Of a stretch of 64,000 bases of DNA, positions 23,988 to 34,711 are shown piece after piece. How positions within the stretch are numbered: position 1 is the first letter of the stretch; the number at the start of each line of letters is the position of its first letter. Under the pieces are notes generated by a model. That model saw nothing but the letters and a program-made list of their open reading frames with translations, was not told the origin of the DNA and did no database searches. Position numbers and translations under genes: made by a program. The DNA is from Echinometra lucunter (taxonomy: Eukaryota > Echinodermata > Echinoidea > Camarodonta > Echinometridae). Where the stretch lies: contig CM057161.1 of NCBI GenBank assembly GCA_029962745.1, positions 8,310,357 through 8,374,356 on the forward strand, given 5' to 3'.

Positions 23988-24120
23988 GCGTTCCACGAAG
24001 AGTTTTGTCAGTGATTTTTATTGACAACTGTTATAAGCTACTAAAAATCCTTGCATCTGATTGGCTGAGAGGAAATTAGTCGGTGAAAATCACTGACGTG
24101 ACTCTTCATGGAACACTCCA
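23988..24120. mobile_element. Small MITE (GCGTTCCACGAAGAG ends), ~133 bp
   Basis: GCGTTCCACGAAGAGTTTTG and the inverted right end GACTCTTCATGGAACACTC bracket a short interior with TGATTGGCTGAGAG. A second family member with better-preserved ends lies at 42014-42154. Confidence 0.65.
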
Positions 24121-24290
24121 TCATCTCATTTATCATTCTGTGCACGTGTGGCGGTGGTGGTGGTGGTAGCGTCGCTGCACTCGACGCGAGTCGGGTTATC
24201 AACAACTCAGACAAGGGGACAACTCGGCCCTACTGTGAACACGCTGACCGAGTTGTCCAAGCATGACTGAAAATATTCATGAAGTTTTTA

Positions 24291-24330
24291 GGGTTAGGGT
24301 TAGGGTAGGGTTTAGGATTAGGGTTAAGGT
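24291..24330 (+). repeat. Interstitial telomere-like repeats
   Basis: About six degenerate copies of TTAGGG/TTAGGGT are present, from AGGGTTAGGGTTAGGG to ATTAGGGTTAAGG. A single similar patch, AGGGTTAGGGTT, is at about 5295. The tract is short and may be fortuitous or a relic of break repair. Confidence 0.6.
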
Positions 24331-24339
24331 TGAAGCTAG

Positions 24340-25660
24340 GTGATAGAGAATGCCCGGAGCCCGGGACAAAAGTCAGCCCCAAGACCGAGTTACCCCGGAT
24401 CATGATCATGGCCCCGAATCCTAATCTGGTCGAGGCGCTGCTAGTTTCTATCTAGCAGCGTGCATGCCTCGTGTATTCATCAGGTTGCATGTAGGCGTAG
24501 ACCCATTTCCATCAGTTTTATTGTCAGTCTTTGTACACGTACGGTCGGATGAATCAGACGTAGGACAAATGACTGGATTTCTGGCTTACGACAGGTATGA
24601 TTGCATTTTTTTCTGTATGATCGAAGTCCCCCTCATTCACCTTGCACAGGTACTGCGGCAGCCCGAACGCTTGCACGTACATACAGACACAGTGGCCTTT
24701 TATTGTACCTTACATAGCCCAGGACTTCCTTCCACCTCATCACCCTCACGTCACACGTGTGTGTGTTCATACACCAACCTTGTACACTGTCACTGAACAC
24801 CTCGCCGTTCAACAACTATACAAACACCCAGTCACGTCACAAACACCTGACTCCCTCTCTAACTAACATTCCATCTCACGGGCAGCATGATAAGGATGTT
24901 TTAACCGGGCACAATACAACACCTAACTTTTCACGTGCATGATCAATTTACGAGCATTATCAGCATCAAAATAATTACATCTTACAATAGTTTGCTTTAA
25001 CGTTAACGTTAAAGACTTAGAACAACCTATGGTTTCTATAATAAGTAGTGTATGACAAATGAACAAAGTTATGAGTAGACTGTACTTACAATTCCTTAAT
25101 CTATATAACTTAAATCCTAGATTTATTTACAACTCATATGGTACAGTATTTATTTACAATTATTATTTACAATTATCTACGATGAGGTACCCTTGCATTT
25201 TTACAATCTACGTCACCCCAGCCTCCCTGATTATGTCACAGTGCTTCATGGTCGACTGAATAAAATCAAAGAGAAAAGAAACAAAACAAAGTGTACTTAT
25301 TTCCTCAGTGTACCGCATACTTCGCAGTGGGAGCAAATAATAATTAATTTTCAATACAGATTAACAGTTATTTCATCAGCCAATTCACAAGATTTACTGA
25401 CACTAACAGTTACACAGTGACTCAGGGTTAACCCCGAGAAAGATTTATCATCAAAATTCCTCATAAACTGAATAATTCTCCCTACAAATAGAAATACATG
25501 TAATATTACATAATCTCTTAATAATGAATAAATATAAGTTTTTAAACTCACGGTTATCTGTAAGATGAGATGACTTGCACAAAACGAGTAGAAGAGGGGA
25601 TAAAGAATAAGATGAACGCCCCAAGCCAGGGATGAAAAATCTTGCAAGATGAGAATTTGT
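24340..25660. other. No gene recognised
   Basis: The frames here overlap on both strands, are short, and show no domain. The stretch lies downstream (minus strand) of the TATA-type site at 25671, so an unannotated minus-strand transcript or an LTR is possible but not shown. Confidence 0.25.
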
Positions 25661-25670
25661 TCTTTTTCCT

Positions 25671-25690
25671 GCCCTTTTATACTCCCCTGG
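25671..25690 (-). promoter_or_regulatory. TATA-box core-promoter candidate
   Basis: On the minus strand the sequence reads GGGGAGTATAAAAGGGC, a strong TATA match with GC-rich shoulders. A pyrimidine-rich AATTCTCATCTTG follows about 30 bp downstream as a possible start site. No coding exon is recognised downstream, so this may belong to a retroelement LTR or be fortuitous. Confidence 0.35.
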
Positions 25691-26075
25691 TATCGCCTGC
25701 AGGGAACCCGCAGCCCTCCACTATAATTGGACGAAAGTTTACTACGTCATCATGCGCGAAGTCCTGAATGCCGACTGGACCATTTCCAGGAGGTATCATA
25801 CACTCATATTTACTAAAATATAACCACAAAGAAAATCACATTATCAAAAATGAGAAATACATGGCATCAAGCAGCTAGTTATGCAAACATTTACGAGGTA
25901 AGTGAGAGCTTAAAAAATAATCCGTCCCCACACATCGCCGAGTGCGACACTGGACCCCCCCCCCCCCCCCCCCCCCCAGTCCCACATACAGAACCTTGGG
26001 TTTTGCTCTGTTCTAAAAATAGCCCACAACAGCCACTGTTACTATGCTCATTGAACTGTGTATTAACTTGGCTGA

Positions 26076-26157
26076 CTCTACGTCACAATAATAAACAATT
26101 TTACGTCACAATAATAAACAATTTTACGTCACAATAATAAACAATTTTACGTCACAA
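26076..26157. repeat. Short tandem repeat, ~24-bp unit
   Basis: TACGTCACAATAATAAACAA recurs three times in direct succession with a fourth truncated start. Each unit contains TACGTCA, which resembles a CRE half site, but a role is not implied. Confidence 0.7.
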
Positions 26158-26519
26158 TGGGAATGGAAGGAGCTTTATATCAATGGTCTATACCACGCAA
26201 CTGGTCGATGTTATATTTTATCGTGAATGATGAAAACAAATGTAGAAAGAGGTGAAAAAAAACTGTGTTGATTTTTTTTTTACCAAATTCTATATCACTG
26301 TTACGTGGGCTGCATTTCACATAAGGGCTATTTTTAAAATCATCTTTTCAGTGCTCCACGGACCGCACCAAAAGAGCTTGAGGGCCGCAGGTTAGCCACC
26401 CCTAGTTTAGTGTATTATGGAATAGTGACTTCTGAAAAAGAAAGTTGAACTTAGCACTTACACATTTAGTGAATTGTATACTGCACTTCCGGTTATTTTG
26501 AGAAACTAAGCAGCCAGTT

Positions 26520-27330
26520 TGGACACCACCTTAGATTTCCTGGTTCTTCTGAATACCACAATGCATTTTTAAGTGGAAAAAGAAAAAGAATTTATTGGCC
26601 CCCAAGACCTAAAAGTTGACATCATAATCAAAATTCTGGTGTGGGTATTTCATCATTTTTTCTCTCTTCCTAGGTACAGGCAAACATTTGGGACGAAAAA
26701 AAAAAACACTTTTTAAACGTGAAAATAGATATGTTCTCTTTCCATCATTTCTACCCTAGATATTAGCTGCAATTTAAGACGCCATGTTAAATTTTCAGAT
26801 TTCCTGACCACCACAGAAATTCAAAGAGATCTGTATGGATTTCTTTGAAGGGGGCGTGCAAAAATAGACACCAAAATTCCATCTCCATGCAGGGCGGATA
26901 TTTCATGATTAATGGCTATATTTTGGCAGTCTTGGATTAAAAAGTAGCGGCCATCTAATATGTCTAAAGTGCCATATTAAAAATAAGGCTACTGCCGTAG
27001 TGCACGATGCTGTCACCAGTATCAGCAAACATCCTATTTCCGGAAACGTACTTTTAAAACGTTATAATTAAATCTCCATACTGTAAATGGTATTCACTAC
27101 CGGTCATATTTTAGATATTTGCGGCCATTTTTGACGCCATATTGGATTTCAGGTTTCCCGACGAAGTTGACACATTGTTTAGTGGTCCCAAAGGATTTCT
27201 AGACCCCATATCTAGGTATAGACACCAAAATTACATCTCTAAGATTTAAATGTCCTGATTTATAGCAATTTTAGGCACCGGCGGCTATCTAGGACGCCAT
27301 ATTGAAAGTAGCCACTTTCCGTAGTCCGAT
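26520..27330. repeat. Degenerate repeats with GACGCCATATTG blocks
   Basis: Segments such as TAGACACCAAAATT-CATCTC (about 26868 and 27220), GCGGCCAT-T and GACGCCAT(A/G)TT recur in the same order over about 350 bp, marking an old, diverged tandem array immediately upstream of the ZU5 exon. No coding sequence. Confidence 0.4.
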
Positions 27331-27473
27331 TTTTTTAGAATGTTATTCCCGTCGTCAAACTCCACTGAAAGTTGTTCTAGAAAATTTTGATGCACTTTAC
27401 TGATTCATTTATTTATATTTTAGTTGGAATCAAACCCTGTTTTGACCCTGAGTGTCAATTTTTATGACCATAG

Positions 27474-27788
27474 ATCTATATCATTCCGAGGGGACATTTA
27501 ACAAACGTGGAGGAGAACTAACCGTCCCGTCGCAAGGGGTCACTCTGTCTATCCCTCCTGGGGCACTAGGAGAAGGAATTACTGAAAGGATCTCCCTTGA
27601 TGTTCTTAGAGACATCCCAGAGGAAATCACTGCGAAAGGTTATGATATGCTTGTTACTCATGGCTTTCAGTGTCGTCCGTCTGGATTGCAATTTGCAACG
27701 GCGAAACCTGTAAAACTGACGATGCCCCATTGCGTCAACCTGATTAATCCGAAGAAGATGGAGGTAGTACTGTACTATTGGGATCATG
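27474..27788 (+). CDS. ZU5/Death-domain gene, exon A (first part of ZU5 domain)
   Basis: Encodes the first two thirds of a ZU5 domain: EGTFNKRGGELTVPSQGV, then LSIPPGALGEG, ISLDVLRDIP, and KPVKLTMPHC near the end. ZU5 is a beta-sandwich interaction domain found in ankyrins, UNC5 receptors and PIDD, usually in cytoplasmic signalling proteins. The exon ends at the donor GTAAGC (27789), leaving one base. The acceptor is probably the TAG at 27471-27473, because an in-frame TGA at 27449 excludes the TTTTAG site at 27421. An ATG at 27464 could instead be a start codon, but its context is poor. Phase joins exactly to exon B, completing the domain. Upstream exons are not certain (see 18724). Confidence 0.85.
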
Positions 27789-28354
27789 GTAAGCATTACG
27801 ATTAAAATAATCTTGACCTTGTCAAACTTCCTAAATCAGAAGACCAAATGCCATTTGGTACGACTTTCATAAAATATTCATCCTGTTCATAGGAGTTTTA
27901 TACATAATTATATCAGATGGGGTGACATCAACCCGACTTTGGGGTCCTTTAGGGGGACCCTAGGGGCTATCCCGGCAGCTAGGTACAGGCCGACAAGCAT
28001 TTTTTAAAAATGATGTAGATGGTCTAAGTAACTTTAACGGGTCAAAATACGTGAAAAAGTAAAAATGGGATGACTACTTCGGGACACATGGCCTATGAGA
28101 TTGCAGTGGAATTCATGGTTAAATGCATGAAGGTGAATTAAAAAATAAAACAATCTAGCCTAGATGAAGAAAAAAAATGGGTCCAAGAAAACACAGCTTG
28201 GGTTGTCGAATTCTCAGCTCGACTATGAAGTTACATGATTATGAATATAAATATAAATAAGCGCCATGAGGGTCACAGCGTGATGGATATGAGCCCTATG
28301 CAAATAGCAATTATTATTAGTATTATTATTATTATTATTGTGATTATTATTAGA

Positions 28355-28434
28355 TGGAACTTTTAAAAATTGTTTCTCTCAATCCTCTCTTTACATTTAA
28401 ATGGATATTTCCCCAAGGTTTCATTCTCCTTTAA
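28355..28434. repeat. End fragment of a TTAA-type MITE
   Basis: The sequence ATGGATATTTCCCCAAGG through TTTCATTCTCCTTTAA matches the right end of the MITE at 21197-21785. Its terminal TTAA at 28431-28434 is also the left target site of the next element, so one element sits at the very edge of another. Confidence 0.65.
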
Positions 28435-31400
28435 AGGAGAAGTCTAGGCGATTTCTCTCATAAAGAGAAAAAAATCAGCAGCTAGAAAATGTTTTACTTT
28501 ACACGACATACCCTAGGATTACCGAGTAATCAATAATTAGCTTGTATAAACAGTAGTTCTAGTACGAGCCCATTTTCATCCACAATACAGCTCGCACCCG
28601 GGCCCAGTGACGTAGCTGATGCACCGCAGGCAGGCCAGGTGATGCAAGCGATATGCGTGTACGACATTCCGGCTCGAAGTGGTCTTCGTACACTTTCTTT
28701 AACTTCGAAAATGTATAAGTTTTGAAGTCGAATTTGTCCGCTCTGTTATCTTTAATCCATCAGGCACACCTTTCCAGTCAGGACCATATTCGATATACCA
28801 CTAACGAGAATGTTAATGCGAAAACGTTAGTTTCGAGGTTCAACCTGTTATGCAACATTGCGCAATACTTTGGCCGCTGTGCTATAGCTATGGGAAACCG
28901 ACCTCCGGTTTTGACATTCGATGAAACAAAAAATTATTTCGCGCTATGTACAAGTTGGTTTATTTTCTTGTTCCCTGTGTTGGAAGATGAATAAATGAAC
29001 TAGCGGTTCAGAATTTTTCAGAATAAACCAACCTGTACATTGGGCGAAATTCGCGTCGAAACAACAAGTTTGTTTTTTGGCTAAGAAATCCTCAACGGTT
29101 GTTCGTACACTAGTCTCGGAAGGACAGTCGTAAGTTCGGACTGTCAATATTGTAGAATATTGTAGAAAATGTAGCACCCCTACAGGGGGTATAGAGTGCT
29201 GTAATAAAACACGAGGAGAGACAAGTGATGTAGAGTGATGGTGATGGTGTCAAAAGTAGAATGGCACATTTATTACTCATATAATAAATATCAAAACAAT
29301 AGCAATAAACAATGCATAACATATTCATAGGAAATATCCAAGCAATATTATCTTTATCCATGATCAAGTTTCCAATTTAATCCTTGTCTGTATAATATTT
29401 AAAGTATAAAGGAATAAAGAAATAACTCAACCCTACTATCATGAAGCATTGTGATGACATCTAAATATCTCTGTCTATCCCCTCATGATAATACTATTAA
29501 TCTAAAACGTACATTAGTTGGCAATCAACATTATAATAGCAATGGTTTATTTTAGTTGACTTAAAAGTAAGAGTTATTTCATTTCTGATACTAATTTTAG
29601 GTGAATAACAAAGTTATGAAAATAAATCTAGCATCAGCTTATTAATCCGAGTGAAAAATCAGTTCGCTTTTGAAATATTAATAAGCTAACTAAATCAGTG
29701 AAACACGGTAAAATACCATTAACAGTATTACATAGCAGTTATAAAACATTTTGCAATAGATATAATACACCTCAATTTGTCAACCTCTGCTTTTGTGGCA
29801 GTTCCTAGAGGAAAACAACATGGCTGCCCTCCTGAAAAATCCAGTCAAAATTTATCAGCTCAGCAAAAAATAAATTAGAAGCCTCTTCCAAAAGGGAGGG
29901 GGGAAAATACTCTCTTCCAGGCCATGATTAGAATACATGTACATGTAGTAGAAGACACAAAGGAAAACCTGTTCTCCAAAACAAAGTTATCACTTTCTAC
30001 TCACCACTATTCTACTTCTCAGACTCTTTCTAAATTCTAGTCTTTCAAAACCTAGTTTTCTGTCCTACTTGACATATGGTTCTAAAGGTAAAAGTTACTG
30101 TACAAAATAGTCAACACAGTCTAAATGGGTCTGATTAATTAGACAAACTCTACCAGAGAGGAGATTAGTGGTCTCCAGGAGGCCCAAGCACAGGCTCCTT
30201 ATCTCTACACTATCTCTTTCTCATTAAGCAACAGTGGTGTGTACCCAGTTTACATGTGAAATTCATTCACGTCTTTACTCCTGCATGACACCTTTACTAC
30301 TATACATGAGAATCACAACAGATGCGTTCACACAATTCTAAAATCAATTAGGCTGCGTTCACATTCAATATCAAACTGATGAGAAACACACAACCTAGGG
30401 GTACAGGGCCCCTTTCACACTGTAATCATAATCCACTTTCTCTTGATAAGTACATGTTTATACAATTTCAGCTCTGTAACTACTCAAAGCATTAAATCTT
30501 TCACTTCAACTATTAATTCATAAACATAAGATAAGATGTTTCAATGGTAAGACTACCAATCTACGGATAAGAGAAGAGTCTGTTACATAAACTGCAATTT
30601 AGTTTTTTTTTCGGGTCGAATCAGCTGCTTAGTTTGGCAGTACTCTGAGAGCAACTGGTAATATGGAGGCTGGGCTCCAATCAGAATTTGGGGATTCCAA
30701 CCTGAAAATCGGTTGGCAGGTTGGAGTTTTATGCAACAGACCCCAGATATGCCAGAGTATAAAACTCCCGCCAACATTTCCATCTGCTGCTCTTCGGTTG
30801 GTGTTCCTGTGCCATATTTGCTGTGTGTGCTTTCATGAACAGGGGCTATATGGAGAGATTAACTTTCATTAACCATACATGTATTATTTTTTGGGTTTAT
30901 CACCAATGACTGTGGAAGCGATTGGTCCCAAACTGGGACGATCGAAGATAAATGTGCCATTTGTTATTTGTTGGAACAACTTAATGAAATGCATTTCTCA
31001 GTGATTGACTCATTATGGACAAGCGTGGAATACTCTAATTTGGAATAACATAATTTTCTGTGAAGTATCGCTGTTCTAATGGCAGGTTAGCAATGGATTT
31101 CATTTTAAGGTAGGATACATGAACTCCTGTGGTTTAATAATCATAGTTATGCGCTTATTTTACAAATGCTTAGCTAAGCTAGGCTACCCATGTGATTTTT
31201 CCATGGGCTGGAAGAGAGGATATAGAAGAGAGGGAGAGAGAGAGCGTGAGAGGGAAAGAGAAGCGGATAATCTTTCGTGTATACAAGACGGTACGAGCAG
31301 ACGGGTACACAATGTACTCTCATACTCATACACACCATGCACACGGGAGTTACGCCGATGCGAGATCGTAGAATGTTTCGCATTTGAGAAAACGGCTGTG

Positions 31401-31897
31401 AAAATGCTAGTTTTTTCGATCGCACAGAGCGTATCGATAGAGACGCCGACGCCGATCGAAATCCCTCTATGGGCATAAGTGAGCCATGAACGTTTCAACA
31501 CTAATTTTTCCTTAGTGGAAAATCGAATATGGTCCTGACTGCCTTTCCCTGTCCGTCAGGGGATTCGGGATTGCAAAAAAACTTCTCTCTGGAACAGAAT
31601 CGGTGTGATTTGTACACGCCAAAGCTAGACATGTCGGCATTTTGCAAAGAAAGTGCAGAGAATAAGTGCGCATGCGCAGTGCAAACGCATCGCCTACGTC
31701 ACATGACCAATGACCATATTTTGGTTTCGGTGGGAAATTCATTTATTCGGAGTTTTAACAAAAAGCCGACACTTAATCGGTATTTAAAAATCACAGAAAT
31801 CACTTTGATAAATGAAAGTAGCATGATCTGTTAGCGTGAATTTTAAGCTTTATTATATAGTGTAATTTTAATGAAATCGTCTGGACTTCTCCTTTAA
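28431..31897. mobile_element. TTAA-flanked inverted-end element in the ZU5 intron
   Basis: The left end TTAAAGGAGAAGTCTAGGCG pairs with the right end, whose reverse complement reads TTAAAGGAGAAGTCCAGACG, with TTAA at 28431-28434 and 31894-31897. At nearly 3.5 kb it probably contains other insertions between about 29170 and 31100. No transposase was recognised, and frames inside are short and unconvincing. It occupies most of the intron between exons A and B. Confidence 0.6.
30672..30790 (+). promoter_or_regulatory. CCAAT plus TATA core-promoter candidate
   Basis: GGCTCCAATCAGAATT at about 30672 contains a CCAAT box, and GAGTATAAAACTCCCGCC at about 30755 a TATA box, about 80 bp apart as in many animal promoters. 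No coding exon was recognised immediately downstream. It may be a retroelement or internal promoter, or chance. Confidence 0.3.
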
Positions 31898-31953
31898 TAA
31901 AGTTCTAATGCCTGCGTCTGTATTGGCAATAATTTTAATATTTTGAACTGAAG

Positions 31954-32204
31954 GCACTAAAGAAGACAAACCTGGGCGTACCTTACTAACATCAGAAAAC
32001 TGTCGGGTTACTGCTCATCATGTCGAAATCTTCTTGGAACACTTTTCTGGAGGAATTCTTGCATTCGTGATAGATTATTTCTCGAGGTGGTTTATGCGGG
32101 CCAAACAAGTGTCCTTCATGCCGTTTCTTCCAAGGATAATGCCACCGTCACGTAAAATGGTGTTGGAGCTCCGTATGGTCAACAAGCCCCATGGAATATC
32201 CTGG
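31954..32204 (+). CDS. ZU5/Death-domain gene, exon B (end of ZU5 domain)
   Basis: Begins after the acceptor CTGAAG; the split Gly codon joins exon A in phase (WDH-G-TKEDKPG). It completes the ZU5 fold with ENCRVTAHHVEIFLEHFSGG, the conserved Cys and the HFSG signature of the last strands, and continues with RAKQVSFMPFLPRIMPPSRK, which resembles the start of the UPA-like region that follows ZU5 in UNC5-type proteins. The exon ends ATATCCTGG before GTAGGG, phase 0. The polypyrimidine tract upstream is weak, so the acceptor is the least certain part. Confidence 0.8.
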
Positions 32205-32334
32205 GTAGGGCCTAAGTAACATATATATATTTGCGATCAGATCCATGACGAAAAAGGTATCTGAATATAAAACCTTTTTCCCGAATTTACGAAGGTTACA
32301 AACATTACTCCAAATGAAATCTATGGCAATAGCC

Positions 32335-32852
32335 ACATGGACAATAAGCCCAGGGCAAGTACCCTCCCCCTCCCGATATTACTCCCGACGACAATTACCC
32401 AAGGACTATTACCTCAGATAATGAATTCCGAGAGCAATTACCCAAGGACAATCCTTCCCCCCCCCAAAAAAAAAAAAAAAACAACAACAACAACAAAACA
32501 AACACACACAAAAAAAACAGATAATTGTGTCGAGGTAAGGGGTGTAATTTTCATTTGTAATTATTGTTTTAAGACCAATTTCTCTTGGGGGTAAATGTCC
32601 GGAAGTTCTTGTCCGGAGGTAATTGTCCAGGGGAATCCATATGGAGCAACGTGTAACCTTTTGTAACTCCAAGGAAAGGGCGTTGTATCGAATAAATTTT
32701 TTGCAGAAAATAAGGAAAATTAGATGGAATTATATGAAATTTAGGAAGGTACACTGCGTCAAGGTTGGAGGGAAACAGGTAATTGTCTTGGGGTTATTGT
32801 TATTGTCTGGGTGGGAGTAGTTGTCCTGGGCTAGTGATAATTGTCGGGTACA
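32335..32852. repeat. Small foldback element with AATTACC(C)-AGGACAA repeats
   Basis: The left part has several GACAATTACCCAAGGAC-type units. The right part has the inverse, for example GTCCGGAGGTAATTGTCC and GGTAATTGTCTTGGGG. The outermost ends (CATGGACAATAAGCCCAGGG and the region ending GATAATTGTCGGG) are roughly inverse. It resembles a miniature foldback transposon, inserted in the intron between exons B and C. Poly-C/poly-A runs occur at 32457-32480. Confidence 0.5.
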
Positions 32853-32857
32853 TATGT

Positions 32858-32886
32858 GGCGAGACACATTATGGCTCTTTGCTTGT
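32858..32886. repeat. Isolated terminus related to the 16734-17896 element
   Basis: GTGGCGAGACACATTATGGC followed by TCTTTGCTTG parallels GTGGGCGAGACACAATATCG and TTTAGCTTG at 17866-17896. No matching second end is seen nearby, so this is a solo end or remnant. Confidence 0.4.
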
Positions 32887-33393
32887 TTTTAGATTTAATT
32901 CTAAAATAATGTAATTTTGATTTTTGTGCTCGAAATTCGTTTTTGCACATTGGTTTCTATCCTATCTCCTTCAGCCTTTTCATATTTGAATTTTTGTTGT
33001 ACAACTGATAATTTTAAAAATGAAAATGTAGCAAAACCTATACATCTAAAATCTAAACCGGATGGGTTTGACCCTACAATAATGCAAACACAATGTGCAT
33101 ACTGTATATGAAAAAATAGATAAAAAAAGGAGAACTATCTTCTAGTTCTAATGGCCCATAAACATTTGTTAAACCCGAATCATCTTCCCACTCCCTCCCT
33201 CAAACCAACAAATGGAAAAAAGGGGAAAAAATACAGAAACGACCACTAAAAGCGAAAAGAAAAGAAAAAAAATCTGTTGCGTTTGTTTACGATCTTTATA
33301 CATACGTCTTTTTAACATGTTAAACGTAAAAGACAATATGGATTTAAAAAAAAAAAAAAAAAAAAAACGTTCCTTGTCGCTTTACTCTAACAG

Positions 33394-33522
33394 AGAGATG
33401 TACACGACATTGCAAAGGACGCCACCCATCAGCCTGCTAAAAGTGATGACGACGTGATGGATGTCAAAGATGAATATCTGTTCATCAATTGCCAGCTAGA
33501 TGAAGACCCTGTTCTTGAACAG
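33394..33522 (+). CDS. ZU5/Death-domain gene, exon C (acidic linker)
   Basis: Forty-three codons, phase 0 at both ends, between a good acceptor (TTTACTCTAACAG) and donor (GTATGAG). The translation is acidic and Asp-rich: AKSDDDVMDVKDEYLF and CQLDEDPVLEQ. No domain of its own is recognised. It follows the ZU5/UPA-like part and probably forms the linker to the Death domain. Membership of the gene rests on phase, orientation, splice-site quality and coding character. Confidence 0.65.
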
Positions 33523-34711
33523 GTATGAGCATAGACGTATTAATTAAGAGTCTGGGCGGACTTTTACGGCAATATGGATAAAGAAATTTCTCCCTTGGAG
33601 CTTTATCGAGCAAAATGAATATTTCAAATGAAACATCAAAGCCCATTCATAACAAAGATGCCTCGTGCATTCACACGGGCATCCTCATCTGCTCTTGAGC
33701 CCATGAAAGAGGAAGCAAATACATATACGTCAAAAATTAAAATATATATACATATATAATTATAATGAGAAGACACCGGGGAAAGAGAACGCAAGAAAGC
33801 GAGATTATGCGTTCTCTTTCCTGCGCATGTGGATACATGATGTATTTTGTTTTTATGTATTGATGTTTCATTTCATATTTTAAAACCTTAAAGGCTTGGT
33901 CAGATATGACGCGACAAACCCCCCGAGAAAAATCCCAGCAACATTTTTAGTGTTCATATATGACGCGACAAACCTTACTAAAATTTATATGAATGCGCAT
34001 TAACTCGTCAACTCCCAAATAAAAGAGAGTTGTTGCGCAGTCACACTCATAAGAACATATTTTGCCCTTTAAATAGGGCAAAAATTACCCAAAATCCGTC
34101 CCAGCGGAGTTGTCTATTAAGACTCGTTAAGATGTGAGGCGACAAATCCCCGCAACAAATATCCTCGCAACGTTTAGTCTATAGGTCTGTGAGCTATGAG
34201 GGGACAAAACGACGCCGAGGCAGGAGACATTGGGCGGTATTCCGATTTCGCGTACTAAGTTAAGCCAGGCCTCACTTTTATGGAGTGCCTGTTGCCTACT
34301 CATTTACCCTGTAAAGATTATTTAATCCTGCAATGAAAAGTGTCCAAAAAATTATTTTTGCCATGAAATGGGAAGAAAAACATAATGTGAGTATGAACTG
34401 AATTTCAATAAAGTCTTTGGTACATTATCTTTGTGATGAATAATGAAGGAGGAAGATGAAAAATAGCATTCCACAGAAGTGTGGACTAAAATTCTTGTTT
34501 AGTCTGGACCCCCATTATTTTTTGTCGCCTGGCTGCAAAAAGCTGTGGACCAATCAAACTCTTGAAAAGTTAGTGCAAGATATGTTTTCACGAGTCTGCG
34601 TAACTTTTGACAAAACTCTCCTTTATTTGAGAGTTGACGCGTTAATGTACATTCATTAACATAAGTGGGTTGAATTTGATGATGTTTGAAGGTTTGCATG
34701 GTGGTACTGAT

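Noticed and set aside
28722..28994. 90-residue plus-strand frame in the TTAA element
   Set aside because: No domain, and located in the inverted-end repeat; no coding bias.
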